A stretch of DNA of 64,000 nucleotides from UBA6165 sp044233745. Lineage in GTDB: Bacteria; Bacteroidota; Bacteroidia; Flavobacteriales_D; Crocinitomicaceae. Below, piece after piece: positions 22,828 to 31,870 of this stretch (within the stretch, counting starts at the first letter, position 1; the number at the start of each line of letters is the position of its first letter). The translations under genes were made by a program, and so were the position numbers. The notes beneath the pieces were generated by a model, which worked only from the letters and a program-made list of their open reading frames with translations, was not told the DNA's origin and did no database searches. The stretch covers positions 70,744 through 134,743 of the forward strand of contig JBIIJN010000001.1 of NCBI GenBank assembly GCA_044233745.1, in the 5' to 3' direction.

Positions 22828-24459
22828 ATGTCCAACGGTATATACACGGTTCCTAAAGCCATAAACGAGCCAGTAAAGTCATACGCCAGCGAGAGCAAAG
22901 AGCGTGCGTCCTTAATCAAACAATACGATTTGTATTACAAGCAAGAACCCATTCAAATTCCAATGTATATTGGAGGAAAAGAGGTTTTTTCTGAAAACAA
23001 GAAGAATTTGGTTCCGCCGCATGAATTGAATCATGTTATTGGTTATGCCAGTTTGGGTGATGCTAGTCATGTGGAAATGGCGATAGAAGCGGCTCTTGAA
23101 GCACGTGTTCTTTGGGCTAAAATGCCTTGGGAGGAACGCGCAGCAATTTTTCTACGTGCAGCAGATTTGCTCGCTGGTCCGTTTAGAGATAAGTTGAACG
23201 CCGCCACGATGTTGTGTCAATCCAAGAATGTTTTTCAAGCAGAAATTGATGCCGCTTGCGAATTGATAGATTTCTTTAGGTTCAATGTGCAATACATGAC
23301 ACAAATTTATCGCGAACAACCTGAATCTTTGCCTGGAACATGGAATCGCCTACAATACCGTCCGCTAGAAGGTTTTGTTTTTGCGATAACACCTTTTAAT
23401 TTTACATCAATTGCGGCCAATTTGTGCGCTGCTCCAGCCATGATGGGCAACGTTGTGGTTTGGAAACCAGCTGAATCTCAAATCTATTCTGCAAAAATCA
23501 TCATGGATTTGTTCAAAGCGGCTGGATTGCCTGATGGCGTAATCAATATGGTTACGGCACGTGGTTCGGTTGCTGGTGAAGTGGTATTCAATCATCGCGA
23601 TTTTGCTGGGCTCCATTTTACTGGCTCCACTGGAGTGTTCCAAAATTTATGGAAACAAATCGGTAATAATATCCAACTGTATCGTTCTTATCCACGTGTG
23701 GTTGGAGAAACAGGCGGTAAAGACTTCGTTTTTGCTCATGAATCGGCTGTTCCTGCTGAAGTAGCAACAGCTTTGGCGCGTGGAGCATTCGAATTCCAAG
23801 GTCAAAAATGTTCTGCCGCTTCTCGTGCTTACATTCCCAATACAATCTGGCCAGAGGTAAAACGCATTTTGGTTGAACAGGTTAAATCATTCAAAGTGGG
23901 TACGCCAAGAGATACTTCCAACTTTGTAAATGCTGTTATCGATGAAAAGGCTTTTGATAGTATTTCAGCTTACATCGATTTTGCTAAAAGCCAAGCGGAT
24001 GCCGAAATTATCGCAGGCGGTACCTACGACAAAAGCGAAGGATATTACATCAAGCCAACTGTTATTGTTACGTCTAATCCGAAATTCAGAACTATGGTAG
24101 AGGAAATATTTGGACCTGTACTTACTATTTATGTGTATGATGCAAACAAATATGAAGAGACTTTGAATATCTGCGACCAAACTTCTGAATATGCTTTAAC
24201 AGGCGCTATTTTTTCCAATGACCGTTATGCAACACTTTTGGCTTTTGATAAACTTGAAAATGCTGCAGGCAATTTCTACATCAACGACAAACCAACAGGA
24301 GCAGTTGTGGGTCAGCAGCCTTTCGGTGGCGCAAGGGGTTCGGGCACAAATGATAAGGCGGGTGCTCCCTTGAATTTGCTGCGATGGGTTTCTGCGCGCA
24401 CTATCAAAGAAAATTTCGTTCCACCAGGGGATTATCGCTATCCTTTTTTGGGTCAGTAA
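22828..24459 (+). CDS. pruA: L-glutamate gamma-semialdehyde dehydrogenase (1-pyrroline-5-carboxylate dehydrogenase)
   Basis: A 543-residue aldehyde dehydrogenase starting at ATG 22828 (MSNGIYTVPKAINEPVKSYA); the in-frame extension to 22810 adds MQKIII and is not needed. The NAD-binding FTGSTGVF loop, the general-base glutamate in VGETGGKDF and the catalytic Cys328 in GQKCSAASRAY are present, with EEIFGPVLTIYVY typical of PruA. It oxidises glutamate-5-semialdehyde to glutamate in proline degradation. The proline dehydrogenase partner is not in the window. A strong hairpin follows at 24474. Confidence 0.92.
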   Translation: MSNGIYTVPKAINEPVKSYASESKERASLIKQYDLYYKQEPIQIPMYIGGKEVFSENKKNLVPPHELNHVIGYASLGDASHVEMAIEAALEARVLWAKMPWEERAAIFLRAADLLAGPFRDKLNAATMLCQSKNVFQAEIDAACELIDFFRFNVQYMTQIYREQPESLPGTWNRLQYRPLEGFVFAITPFNFTSIAANLCAAPAMMGNVVVWKPAESQIYSAKIIMDLFKAAGLPDGVINMVTARGSVAGEVVFNHRDFAGLHFTGSTGVFQNLWKQIGNNIQLYRSYPRVVGETGGKDFVFAHESAVPAEVATALARGAFEFQGQKCSAASRAYIPNTIWPEVKRILVEQVKSFKVGTPRDTSNFVNAVIDEKAFDSISAYIDFAKSQADAEIIAGGTYDKSEGYYIKPTVIVTSNPKFRTMVEEIFGPVLTIYVYDANKYEETLNICDQTSEYALTGAIFSNDRYATLLAFDKLENAAGNFYINDKPTGAVVGQQPFGGARGSGTNDKAGAPLNLLRWVSARTIKENFVPPGDYRYPFLGQ

Positions 24460-24473
24460 ATTCAATTTAAACG

Positions 24474-24505
24474 AGCGGTTAACGATGGTTGACCGCTTTT
24501 TTTTT
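24474..24505. terminator. Bidirectional terminator between pruA and ppk2
   Basis: AGCGGTTAAC and GTTGACCGCT form a 10-bp stem (one wobble) around GATG, followed by T9 on the plus strand. It serves pruA; the ppk2 stop at 24507 lies just beyond it, and on the minus strand the stem is followed by GTTTAAATTG. Confidence 0.75.
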
Positions 24506-24506
24506 C

Positions 24507-25397
24507 TTAAAGCTCAGGTTTTTCGGCTTCCAAGATTTTTTTATATTCCTCCAAACTGGCCTGAATTTCGGGCGCCAATTTGGGATACACTATGTCGTTG
24601 TAGGTGCTCAATTGCTCAAGAATTATTTGGGCGACTATCAAACGGCAGCGTACTTTATTGTCTGCAGGAATGATAAACCAAGGTGCGTGTTTTTTCGAGG
24701 TTTGCTGGAAAGCTTCTTCATAGCAACTTGAATAAGCATCCCACAAGGCACGGTCGCGCACATCACTGGGCTCAAATTTCCAATTGTGCTTGCCTTTGTC
24801 TATACGACGCAGCAGACGTTTGCGTTGCTCTTCTTTGGACATGTGCAAATAAAACTTCATCACAATTATACCATTCCTTGCGCAGTGTTTTTCAAAGTCG
24901 CGTATGCTCTCAAATCGGTTTTCCCAAAATGTATCGTCAATTTCTTCAGTATTAGAAATTTGAGGATGCCGTTCATTGGACAAAAATTGAGGATTGACCC
25001 TTGTAATCAGCACATTTTCATAGTGTGATCGATTAAAAACAGAGAATTTGCCTTTTTCAGGTAATGCAAGATAATGTCTCCACAGAAAATCGTGTTGCAA
25101 CTCTTTGGTGTTGGGCGATTTGAAACTGTGCACCACCACTCCGCGCGCATTGAAGTCTTTGAATACTTCACGAATCAAACTGTCTTTGCCTGCCGCATCC
25201 ATCCCTTGAAAACAAAGCAAAACGCCATATTTGTTGTGGGCATACATCCGGTCTTGCAATTTTGAAAGCTCAATGCGCACTTTTTCCAATTCGCGCTCCA
25301 GCATTTCTTCATCCAGATGAGATTCAAATTTGGTCGAGAAATGTTTCAATTCTCCTGTTTTTTCAAAGTAGAATTGTTCGGATTTTATATTGTCCAT
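24507..25397 (-). CDS. Polyphosphate kinase 2 family protein
   Basis: A 296-residue PPK2-type kinase. Walker A is GMDAAGKDS at residues 65-73, with the lid region FNRSHYENVLITRV (about 122-135) and the RLLRRIDKGKHNWKF block with the DVRDRALWDAY motif. PPK2 enzymes phosphorylate nucleoside mono- or diphosphates from polyphosphate. Class (I to III) cannot be settled from motifs alone. It is downstream of tamL with a 12-base gap and probably co-transcribed. Confidence 0.9.
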   Translation of the reverse strand: MDNIKSEQFYFEKTGELKHFSTKFESHLDEEMLERELEKVRIELSKLQDRMYAHNKYGVLLCFQGMDAAGKDSLIREVFKDFNARGVVVHSFKSPNTKELQHDFLWRHYLALPEKGKFSVFNRSHYENVLITRVNPQFLSNERHPQISNTEEIDDTFWENRFESIRDFEKHCARNGIIVMKFYLHMSKEEQRKRLLRRIDKGKHNWKFEPSDVRDRALWDAYSSCYEEAFQQTSKKHAPWFIIPADNKVRCRLIVAQIILEQLSTYNDIVYPKLAPEIQASLEEYKKILEAEKPEL

Positions 25398-25408
25398 GCG
25401 CTTATTTT

Positions 25409-28084
25409 TTAGAATGGGAATCCGATTGCGAAATGAAGGCGGGGCATAAAAGGTCGCGGCACATCAGCTTTTCGGTCAGGAAAAAGTTCATATGCGGCAT
25501 CCAATTCTTGTTCAAATAAATCTCTCGAATTCCAAATCCAACGCGCTCCGGGACTCATGGCTGGATTGTGTATGGGAACTCCTACATCCAAACGAATCAC
25601 CAAAAATGTGGCGTCTATTCTCAATCCAAATCCTCCTGAAACAGCAATTTGTTCGTAAAAATCTTTTGTGAATTGTCCACCAATTCTGTTTGGGTCGGCG
25701 CGTAAAGTCCAAATATTACCCATGTCGGAAAACAAGGCTCCTTTGAATCTTTGGCTTCTGGCAATGTTGAATCGGTATTCAAAAGAGGCGGCAATTCTAA
25801 TATCACCGAATTGAGTTAAGGTCCGATTGACATCTCTGTGATATTGATAGGCCCCTGGACTCATCTCACGCGCTCGCCAACCCCTGTTGTCGTTGGAACC
25901 ACCTGCAAAAAAGGCATAGTCAAATGGAAGCGCTGTTTTTGAATTGCCATAAGTATAGCCCATCCCTGCTTGGAAACGCATGGCCAATACTTTGCCTTTT
26001 GTAAAGCGTTTGTAAATTTTTACTTCATTATCTATTCTCACAAATTGGCTGAATGGAACTCCAAATACCGTTCGAATTCCTTCTGGACTGCTGGTACTTT
26101 GACCGAGTGTAAATAGATTTAAAGAATTTCCAACCAAGTCGAAGGTCATGTCGTAATTGATGTAGGTGCGTTTTGGCGTTCCTACGGATTCCAGTAATCG
26201 CTCGTTGGAATAGGAATAGATTAATTTAAAGTCATTGAAAATCAATTGATTGGAATAGGCGTTTTTCAAAAATAAATCATTCAATTCGTTTATTCTCTCT
26301 AGAAATTCATCAGATTCATTGCTGATTCTAACATACTTGAATCCACTCACAATAGGAAGACCCATTTGGAAGGTTTGCAATTTGTCCGAACGCCAGCGCC
26401 ATAAATAGTTGAACTGAACCAAGCGCCGCTCAAATTCTTTTCGATTTTGGAAGTTGAATCCCAATGAAAACTCGGTGACTGTGGTCTGTCTTTTGGAGAA
26501 TTTCAATGGAGATATGGGCAGTAAACCAGGTAAAGTTAGTTTTGCTGTAGGACCAATTTCGTAAAATGTTTCACGATTCCGTTCACTTGACTCGCTTAAC
26601 AGCGTAGGTTGAGATTCCAAACCGGCCGATAAGGATGCCACAAATTTTCCTCCCGATTTCAATACATTTCGGTGTCTGTAACTCACTGATGCAGCCATAC
26701 CTAAAAAACCATTGGAATTTGTCGCTCGAGGTTCAAAACTGAATTTTTGTGTCTTCGCTGGCACCAAATAATAATGCACATCAACATTGGAATTTTGAGG
26801 ATTGTCAATCAAAACGGGTTGAATACTCTGAAAAATATCGAGCTCGAGCAGTTGGTTGTATGAGCGATCCAAATAATAGGCGCGATACCAATGGGAATAT
26901 TCGAGATAATTTTTCATCTCAAGAATTTCTGGTCGGATGGCCATCGAACCATTATAAAGAAAGTAGGCTTTTCTTCGATCTGCGTGAATAATGCCTTGGG
27001 GCTCATACAAAAAGGTATCTAAAGTAGGCGGATATTGGTTCGGATCATAGCTCAAACCCCTTGCCGCCAAAGCCGCTGTGTAATTTCCTTTGTAACGGGC
27101 AGTGTCCAAAATATGATAATAAACATCGCCAACGCGGTAATTTCTTTGCGAAATGAGTTGCACAGAATCTTTGTTGTTGGGGTCGCGGATACTTCTCGGG
27201 CGAATCACAAATCCGAGTTGCACGCCATATGGTCTGGCTGTTGTGTCTGCTTTAAAATAGATGTGGTTAGGTGAAAAGTCATAATACGTTTCGTCCCTGA
27301 GCATTCGCGCCAAGTCATAGCGCAGTCCATCGAGCACATCTCGGTCGAAAGGGTCGCCTTTTTTGAGCAGTTCATTCCGACTCAAATAGCTGTTTATCAA
27401 GCCATGAATTCTCGAGTCTTCGCCCTCAAAATAAATACTATCGATGGTGTGTGGCAGTCCCAAATGTATGGTATATTTCACACTGGCCTGTGGTTTCTGC
27501 TTTGCTTTTTTGCGATAAATGATGGTGTCGCTTACGGTAGCATGGTAATAGCCTTTTTGTTGGAGAAATAATCGGATTTGTTCGGATGAACGGTGAATCA
27601 AGTTTTCATTCATCAAACTTGGCGCTTCTGAAAACTCATACAAAAGCCATTCGTAAAAAAATTTTCTTGGTGCTAAAGTGTCTTTTAATTTGACGCGATA
27701 GGGTAGGTACAGGCTATCCCCGCGTTCCCTTGCCTTGGCTATTCGTTTGTCGTTTTTTTTCTTTTCCTTTGGCAAGCGTTTTTCGATGTTCCGATAATGT
27801 GCTCTGGCGTTTTTACATCTGCGCTCAGCATACACCAGGTCTTCGTCGATACTGTTGTAAACACGTAAGGGAATCAGTGTTAAAAGCAATTTTTTGTTCG
27901 GGCGAATTCGCGCCACTTCTTCCAACTCACTTTTGTCTAAGCGCCGGGTATTGTCGTTTTTATCGTAGTGAATATCAAATTCATGCGAACGAAATAAAGT
28001 CTGTCCCTCAGGAACCTTTTTCGTAATATTGCACCCCAGCAGCATGAGTGCACCAAGAAACCAGAAATATGTGAATGTTTTCAA
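25409..28084 (-). CDS. tamL: TamL-type BamA-family outer-membrane lipoprotein
   Basis: An 891-residue outer-membrane assembly protein. The leader ends LMLLGC at about residue 18, a lipobox, as expected for TamL, the lipidated Bacteroidota version of TamA. After POTRA-like modules (about residues 20-500, including RSSEQIRLFLQQKGYYHATV and PFDRDVLDGLRYDLARML) comes a C-terminal 16-strand barrel with the FFAGGSNDNRGWRAREMSPG region containing the RGW-like motif of the Omp85 L6 loop and final IGFPF strand. The protein is inferred to work with TamB; tamB is not in the window. Confidence 0.88.
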   Translation of the reverse strand: MKTFTYFWFLGALMLLGCNITKKVPEGQTLFRSHEFDIHYDKNDNTRRLDKSELEEVARIRPNKKLLLTLIPLRVYNSIDEDLVYAERRCKNARAHYRNIEKRLPKEKKKNDKRIAKARERGDSLYLPYRVKLKDTLAPRKFFYEWLLYEFSEAPSLMNENLIHRSSEQIRLFLQQKGYYHATVSDTIIYRKKAKQKPQASVKYTIHLGLPHTIDSIYFEGEDSRIHGLINSYLSRNELLKKGDPFDRDVLDGLRYDLARMLRDETYYDFSPNHIYFKADTTARPYGVQLGFVIRPRSIRDPNNKDSVQLISQRNYRVGDVYYHILDTARYKGNYTAALAARGLSYDPNQYPPTLDTFLYEPQGIIHADRRKAYFLYNGSMAIRPEILEMKNYLEYSHWYRAYYLDRSYNQLLELDIFQSIQPVLIDNPQNSNVDVHYYLVPAKTQKFSFEPRATNSNGFLGMAASVSYRHRNVLKSGGKFVASLSAGLESQPTLLSESSERNRETFYEIGPTAKLTLPGLLPISPLKFSKRQTTVTEFSLGFNFQNRKEFERRLVQFNYLWRWRSDKLQTFQMGLPIVSGFKYVRISNESDEFLERINELNDLFLKNAYSNQLIFNDFKLIYSYSNERLLESVGTPKRTYINYDMTFDLVGNSLNLFTLGQSTSSPEGIRTVFGVPFSQFVRIDNEVKIYKRFTKGKVLAMRFQAGMGYTYGNSKTALPFDYAFFAGGSNDNRGWRAREMSPGAYQYHRDVNRTLTQFGDIRIAASFEYRFNIARSQRFKGALFSDMGNIWTLRADPNRIGGQFTKDFYEQIAVSGGFGLRIDATFLVIRLDVGVPIHNPAMSPGARWIWNSRDLFEQELDAAYELFPDRKADVPRPFMPRLHFAIGFPF

Positions 28085-28132
28085 TTTTGCCTGCTCGATT
28101 GTTCAACAAAAATATAAAAAACAAGCTTGTCA

Positions 28133-28861
28133 ATGTTGTCGAAGAATGAAATTAAGTTCCTGAGGTCGCTTCATCAAAAGAAATTCCGCGACTTAGAACG
28201 TAAAATTGTAGTAGAAGGTGAGCGTATCATTACTGATATTATAGCCCGCCATCCCCAATCCATTGAGCGCATTATTGTTTCAAAAAATTTCTCAGGAAAC
28301 CAAAGTGATTTTCTCAGATTTGAATGTGCAGCAGTAGATAATCAAGTATTTGAACAAATAAGTGCTTCCAAAAATCCACAAGGGGTGTTGGCACTGATTC
28401 ATTTTCCTGTTTTTCAATTCAATCCTACTGATTTTGTTCTGGTTTTAGATGGAGTTCAAGACCCTGGTAATATGGGCACTATTTTGAGAACAGCAGCTTG
28501 GTACGGCGTGAAACAAATTGTTTGCAGTCCCGACACAGTAGATGTTTGCAATCCAAAAGTTGTTCAGGCATCTATGGGCGCAGTGTATGATGTGAACATC
28601 AGCTATCAGGATTTGGAAGCATTTTTAAACAAACAAAATGCGCCTATTTACGGTGCCTTGTTGGAGGGCAAATCGGTGTATAAAACAACTTTAACCCAGC
28701 CGGCCATTTTGGTGATGGGCAACGAAGGCAATGGTATTCGCATAAACATTCAAAAAGGCATAACGCACCCTATTATGATACCTAAAATCGGGGTCGGCGA
28801 GTCCTTGAACGTGGCCACCGCTACCGCTATTTTGCTAAGTGAATTTGTGCGGATGCAATGA
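28133..28861 (+). CDS. TrmH/SpoU-family RNA 2'-O-methyltransferase
   Basis: A 242-residue methyltransferase; ATG at 28133 is preferred to the TTG at 28127. Residues 1-85 form an RNA-binding substrate domain (FLRSLHQKKFRDLERKIVVE), and the SPOUT knot follows with motif 1 LDGVQDPGNMGTILRTAAW, motif 2 VMGNEGNGI and motif 3 IPKIGVGESLNVATATAILL. It would methylate the ribose of a tRNA or rRNA nucleotide; target unknown. It diverges from tamL and overlaps no neighbour. Confidence 0.88.
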   Translation: MLSKNEIKFLRSLHQKKFRDLERKIVVEGERIITDIIARHPQSIERIIVSKNFSGNQSDFLRFECAAVDNQVFEQISASKNPQGVLALIHFPVFQFNPTDFVLVLDGVQDPGNMGTILRTAAWYGVKQIVCSPDTVDVCNPKVVQASMGAVYDVNISYQDLEAFLNKQNAPIYGALLEGKSVYKTTLTQPAILVMGNEGNGIRINIQKGITHPIMIPKIGVGESLNVATATAILLSEFVRMQ

Positions 28862-28863
28862 AG

Positions 28864-29073
28864 CTATTCCTGGTCTTGCTTTTTGTTTCTGCGCATAATG
28901 AGCGCGGTCACATAACCGAAAAGCAAACACCCCAAAACGACAATAATCAAAGGAAGTTTTGGATGAAAAAACAGAAAATTTACTTCAACTGTTTGTAAAT
29001 TCTGACCAATGAAAACGAGCACCAAAAGTATCAGTGCGATGTTGATGTATTGTCCTGTTGTTAAATTCTTCAT
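28864..29073 (-). CDS. LapA-like small membrane protein
   Basis: From ATG at 29073 the protein is 69 residues: MKNLTTGQYINIALILLVLV with a first membrane segment, the VEVNFLFFHPKLPLIIVVLG block and a second segment before the basic end MRRNKKQDQE. This two-helix pattern with the FFHPKLPL middle is the LapA (DUF1049) domain, which in E. coli helps lipopolysaccharide assembly. A longer frame reaching 29202 overlaps the fabD start and promoter and is rejected. Converges with the methyltransferase gene at 28861. Confidence 0.75.
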   Translation of the reverse strand: MKNLTTGQYINIALILLVLVFIGQNLQTVEVNFLFFHPKLPLIIVVLGCLLFGYVTALIMRRNKKQDQE

Positions 29074-29139
29074 AGTGCCATGTTTTGCAGGTAAAGTTAG
29101 AAAAAAAGATGTGTTTTCTGCCCTCAAGGACAATTTTTC

Positions 29140-29147
29140 TAATTTTG
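29140..29147 (+). promoter_or_regulatory. Bacteroidota -7 box for fabD
   Basis: TAATTTTG matches TAnnTTTG, 19 bases before the fabD ATG at 29167. Confidence 0.5.
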
Positions 29148-29166
29148 CAGCTCTAAATTGAAAAAT

Positions 29167-30051
29167 ATGAAAGCATACGTTTTTCCTGGTCAAGGCGCTC
29201 AATTCGTAGGAATGGGCAAAGATTTATACGACAATTCAACCATTGCAAAAGAACTTTTCGAGCAAGCCAATGAAATTTTGGGCTTCCGAATCACAGATAT
29301 TATGTTTTCAGGAACAGAAGAGGATTTGAAAGCGACGAAAGTTACGCAACCAGCTATTTTCTTGCATTCAGTGATTTTATCGAAAGTTTTGGGTGATGCT
29401 TTTCAACCAGATATGGTGGCTGGACATTCTTTGGGCGAATTTTCGGCCCTAGTTGCCAATGGCACATTGAATTTTGAAGATGCTTTGCGCTTGGTGTCTC
29501 AGCGTGCCATGGCGATGCAAAAAGCCTGTGAAGCCGAACCTTCAACGATGGCGGCCATCTTAGGTTTGGAGGATAACATTGTAGAAGAAATTTGCGCAAA
29601 AGTGGACGGCGTTGTGGTGGCCGCCAACTACAATTGTCCGGGTCAGTTGGTGATTTCAGGTGCCATTCCTGCGGTGGAAAAAGCTTGCGAATTGTGTACA
29701 GAAGCCGGTGCAAAAAGAGCTTTGTTGCTTCAAGTGGGTGGAGCTTTCCATTCTCCATTGATGGAACCAGCACGCGAGGAATTGGCCGAAGCCATTAAAA
29801 ATACAACTTTCAACGAACCGAAATGTGCGGTTTACCAAAATGTGGTGGCGCGAGGCGTAACATCTGCTGCCGAAATTCAAGAAAACTTGGTAGCACAATT
29901 GACTGCCCCAGTGCGTTGGACACAAACCATGAACCAAATGCTTGCCGATGGTTTGACTGAGGTTATCGAAGTAGGTCCAGGGAAAGTTTTGCAGGGTCTG
30001 TTTAAGAAAGTGGATAGAGCTTTGCCGTGTTCGAGTGCGGAGATTGCTTAA
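29167..30051 (+). CDS. fabD: ACP S-malonyltransferase
   Basis: A 294-residue acyltransferase starting MKAYVFPGQGAQFVGMGK; the upstream TTG frame from 29158 adds MKN only. The nucleophile is the serine of VAGHSLGEFSALVANG and the histidine partner is in GGAFHSPLM. The QGAQ motif at residue 9 and QRAMAMQKAC are typical. It loads malonyl from CoA onto acyl carrier protein in fatty-acid synthesis. Other fab genes are not adjacent. A convergent inverted repeat with gpsA follows. Confidence 0.93.
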   Translation: MKAYVFPGQGAQFVGMGKDLYDNSTIAKELFEQANEILGFRITDIMFSGTEEDLKATKVTQPAIFLHSVILSKVLGDAFQPDMVAGHSLGEFSALVANGTLNFEDALRLVSQRAMAMQKACEAEPSTMAAILGLEDNIVEEICAKVDGVVVAANYNCPGQLVISGAIPAVEKACELCTEAGAKRALLLQVGGAFHSPLMEPAREELAEAIKNTTFNEPKCAVYQNVVARGVTSAAEIQENLVAQLTAPVRWTQTMNQMLADGLTEVIEVGPGKVLQGLFKKVDRALPCSSAEIA

Positions 30052-30070
30052 GAAATTCGAGATTAGAAAA

Positions 30071-30114
30071 TTTGAAATTTGAGATTGGTATATTCAATAA
30101 TCTCAAATTTCGAA
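30071..30114. terminator. Convergent bidirectional terminator between fabD and gpsA
   Basis: TTTGAAATTTGAGATT pairs with AATCTCAAATTTCGAA at 15 of 16 positions plus one wobble, with a 12-base loop. The arms repeat the word GAGATT/AAATTTGA that also occurs just outside at 30058-30068 and 30112-30125, so it is also an inverted member of an intergenic repeat. Confidence 0.65.
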
Positions 30115-30139
30115 TCTCAAATTTTTCAATACTTAACTA

Positions 30140-31129
30140 TCAAGTCAACTTATCCGACAAAATTTTCATCTCGATAACTGGAGAAATGCGCTCATAAACG
30201 ATGTTGTAAACGGCTTCTAAAATGGGCATTTCAACCTCAAATTTCTTGTTGATTTCGTGGATGGATTTCACGGCGTAGTAGCCTTCTGCAATCATGTCCA
30301 TTTCCAATATAGCAGTTTTTACGGTGTAGCCTTTTCCAATCATGAAACCAAAAGTTCTGTTTCTAGAAAACCTAGAGTAGGCAGTAACCAGCAAATCGCC
30401 CAAATAAGCCGATGATTTCACGTCGCGGTGAATGGGACTTACTTCATCAATAAAATTTTCAATTTCCTGAATTGCATTGGCCACCAAAACCGCTTGGAAA
30501 TTATCGCCATAGCCCAAACCTGCACAAATGCCTGAAGCGATGGAATAGATATTTTTCATCACTGCCGAGAGTTCGGTGCCAAATAAGTCATCCGAAACAT
30601 TGGTCTTAATGTAGCGACAGTTTAAAAGTTTGGCAAATTCTTCTGCAATTTCTTCATCTGGGCAGGCTACAGTGAGATAGGAAAGACGCTCCATGGCAAC
30701 TTCTTCTGCATGACAAGGTCCGCAAATGATGCCGATTTGATCGTAGGGTGTTCCAAAACTTTTGTGGATATACCGAGCAGGAATGGCATTAAATTCAGGA
30801 ATAATACCTTTAATAGCCGAAAACATGATTTTACCCTCGAAGATGTCTTGGGGCAAATTTTTCAAGGTGTCGTGCAAAAATGCAGAGGGCGTCACCAATA
30901 AAACGGTATCACTTTTTTGAATACAAGCTTCCAAATCGGTACTCACCTGAACGATATTCAAATCAATTTCTGCCGCTTGTAGGTATTTAGGATTTCTTTT
31001 GAATTTTTTGATGTGCTCAACGGCTTCTGCGCTTCTCACATACCAATGAATTGCCTCAGCATTGTTGCTCAGAATCTTCACAAGAGCGGTTGCCCAACTC
31101 CCTCCACCAATAACCGCAATTTTTTTCAT
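30140..31129 (-). CDS. gpsA: NAD(P)H-dependent glycerol-3-phosphate dehydrogenase
   Basis: A 329-residue enzyme from ATG 31129 (MKKIAVIGGGSWATALVKIL); the frame extends to 31147 only by MHHFDF. The dinucleotide site GGGSWATAL, the catalytic lysine region with SAIKGI, ICGPCHAEEVA and the C-terminal SAYLGDLLVTAYSRFSRNRTFG block are present. It makes sn-glycerol-3-phosphate for phospholipids. A minus-strand promoter box CAAAGCTA (31145-31152) lies 16 bases upstream. Confidence 0.93.
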   Translation of the reverse strand: MKKIAVIGGGSWATALVKILSNNAEAIHWYVRSAEAVEHIKKFKRNPKYLQAAEIDLNIVQVSTDLEACIQKSDTVLLVTPSAFLHDTLKNLPQDIFEGKIMFSAIKGIIPEFNAIPARYIHKSFGTPYDQIGIICGPCHAEEVAMERLSYLTVACPDEEIAEEFAKLLNCRYIKTNVSDDLFGTELSAVMKNIYSIASGICAGLGYGDNFQAVLVANAIQEIENFIDEVSPIHRDVKSSAYLGDLLVTAYSRFSRNRTFGFMIGKGYTVKTAILEMDMIAEGYYAVKSIHEINKKFEVEMPILEAVYNIVYERISPVIEMKILSDKLT

Positions 31130-31144
31130 AAAATCAAAGTGGTG

Positions 31145-31152
31145 CAAAGCTA
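31145..31152 (-). promoter_or_regulatory. Bacteroidota -7 box for gpsA
   Basis: Minus-strand TAGCTTTG, an exact TAnnTTTG match, 16 bases before the preferred ATG. The short distance would give a very short leader. Confidence 0.45.
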
Positions 31153-31222
31153 AGGTTTTTTTGAATAGCGTTTTTTGAAAGTCATTAACGAATCATCATT
31201 ACTTTTACCAAAAAAAATATTT

Positions 31223-31870
31223 ATGCGCATTTTATCTTCATTACTCTTTCTTTTGGTGCTTGCTACGGCCTGCGAGGATCATACTAAATTGGAGCGCTTT
31301 GAAGGTTTGTTAATTTACGAAACAGATGACCCAATGCTCAACAATGTGCCAGTGGATAGCGGAAAGTTCATCAAACATTATGTGAAAGGCGATTCTGTTC
31401 GTGTGGAAAGCTACACAGCTATGGGCAAACAAGTGCACATCAAAGATTTGAAAAACAATTCTGGTTTGTTGATTTTCATTTTTGCTGGGCAGAAAGTGGC
31501 ACTGCTTCAGGATTTAGACAAAGATACCCTCCAGCGAGGTTTTCAATGGGCACAGGGCGACGATTCTAAGAAAATTGCTGAACTCAAATCAAAAAACGGA
31601 TTCATTTCTGGTGGCTATTTGGACAAACCTGTTGAGGTTTATTTTTCTGAGCGATATCCTGCAAAAATCATAGATATTTACGATGGTATTATTCCTGGTT
31701 TGCCTACTGAATACACTTTGTTTGTTCAACAAATGCCTGTTGCTTACAAACTCGTAAAAGTGGAAGAAAAACCGATTTCAGATGAACTCTTTAAAGTGCC
31801 GTCAGATTGTTTGGTGATGACCATGGAGGAATTTATGGAGATGCTGTCCAACGAAAATTTATACCAATGA
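31223..31870 (+). CDS. DUF4412-like lipoprotein
   Basis: A 215-residue lipoprotein from ATG 31223: signal RILSSLLFLLVLATAC with the lipobox cysteine at 17. The mature part has a beta-rich LTEYLxY-type repeat pattern (YVKGDSVRVESYTAMGKQVH and PTEYTLFVQQMPVAYKLVKV) like the DUF4412/outer-membrane lipoprotein carrier-like folds of Bacteroidota. No enzyme motif. It overlaps cmk by 4 bases (ATGA), so the two are translationally coupled. Confidence 0.65.
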   Translation: MRILSSLLFLLVLATACEDHTKLERFEGLLIYETDDPMLNNVPVDSGKFIKHYVKGDSVRVESYTAMGKQVHIKDLKNNSGLLIFIFAGQKVALLQDLDKDTLQRGFQWAQGDDSKKIAELKSKNGFISGGYLDKPVEVYFSERYPAKIIDIYDGIIPGLPTEYTLFVQQMPVAYKLVKVEEKPISDELFKVPSDCLVMTMEEFMEMLSNENLYQ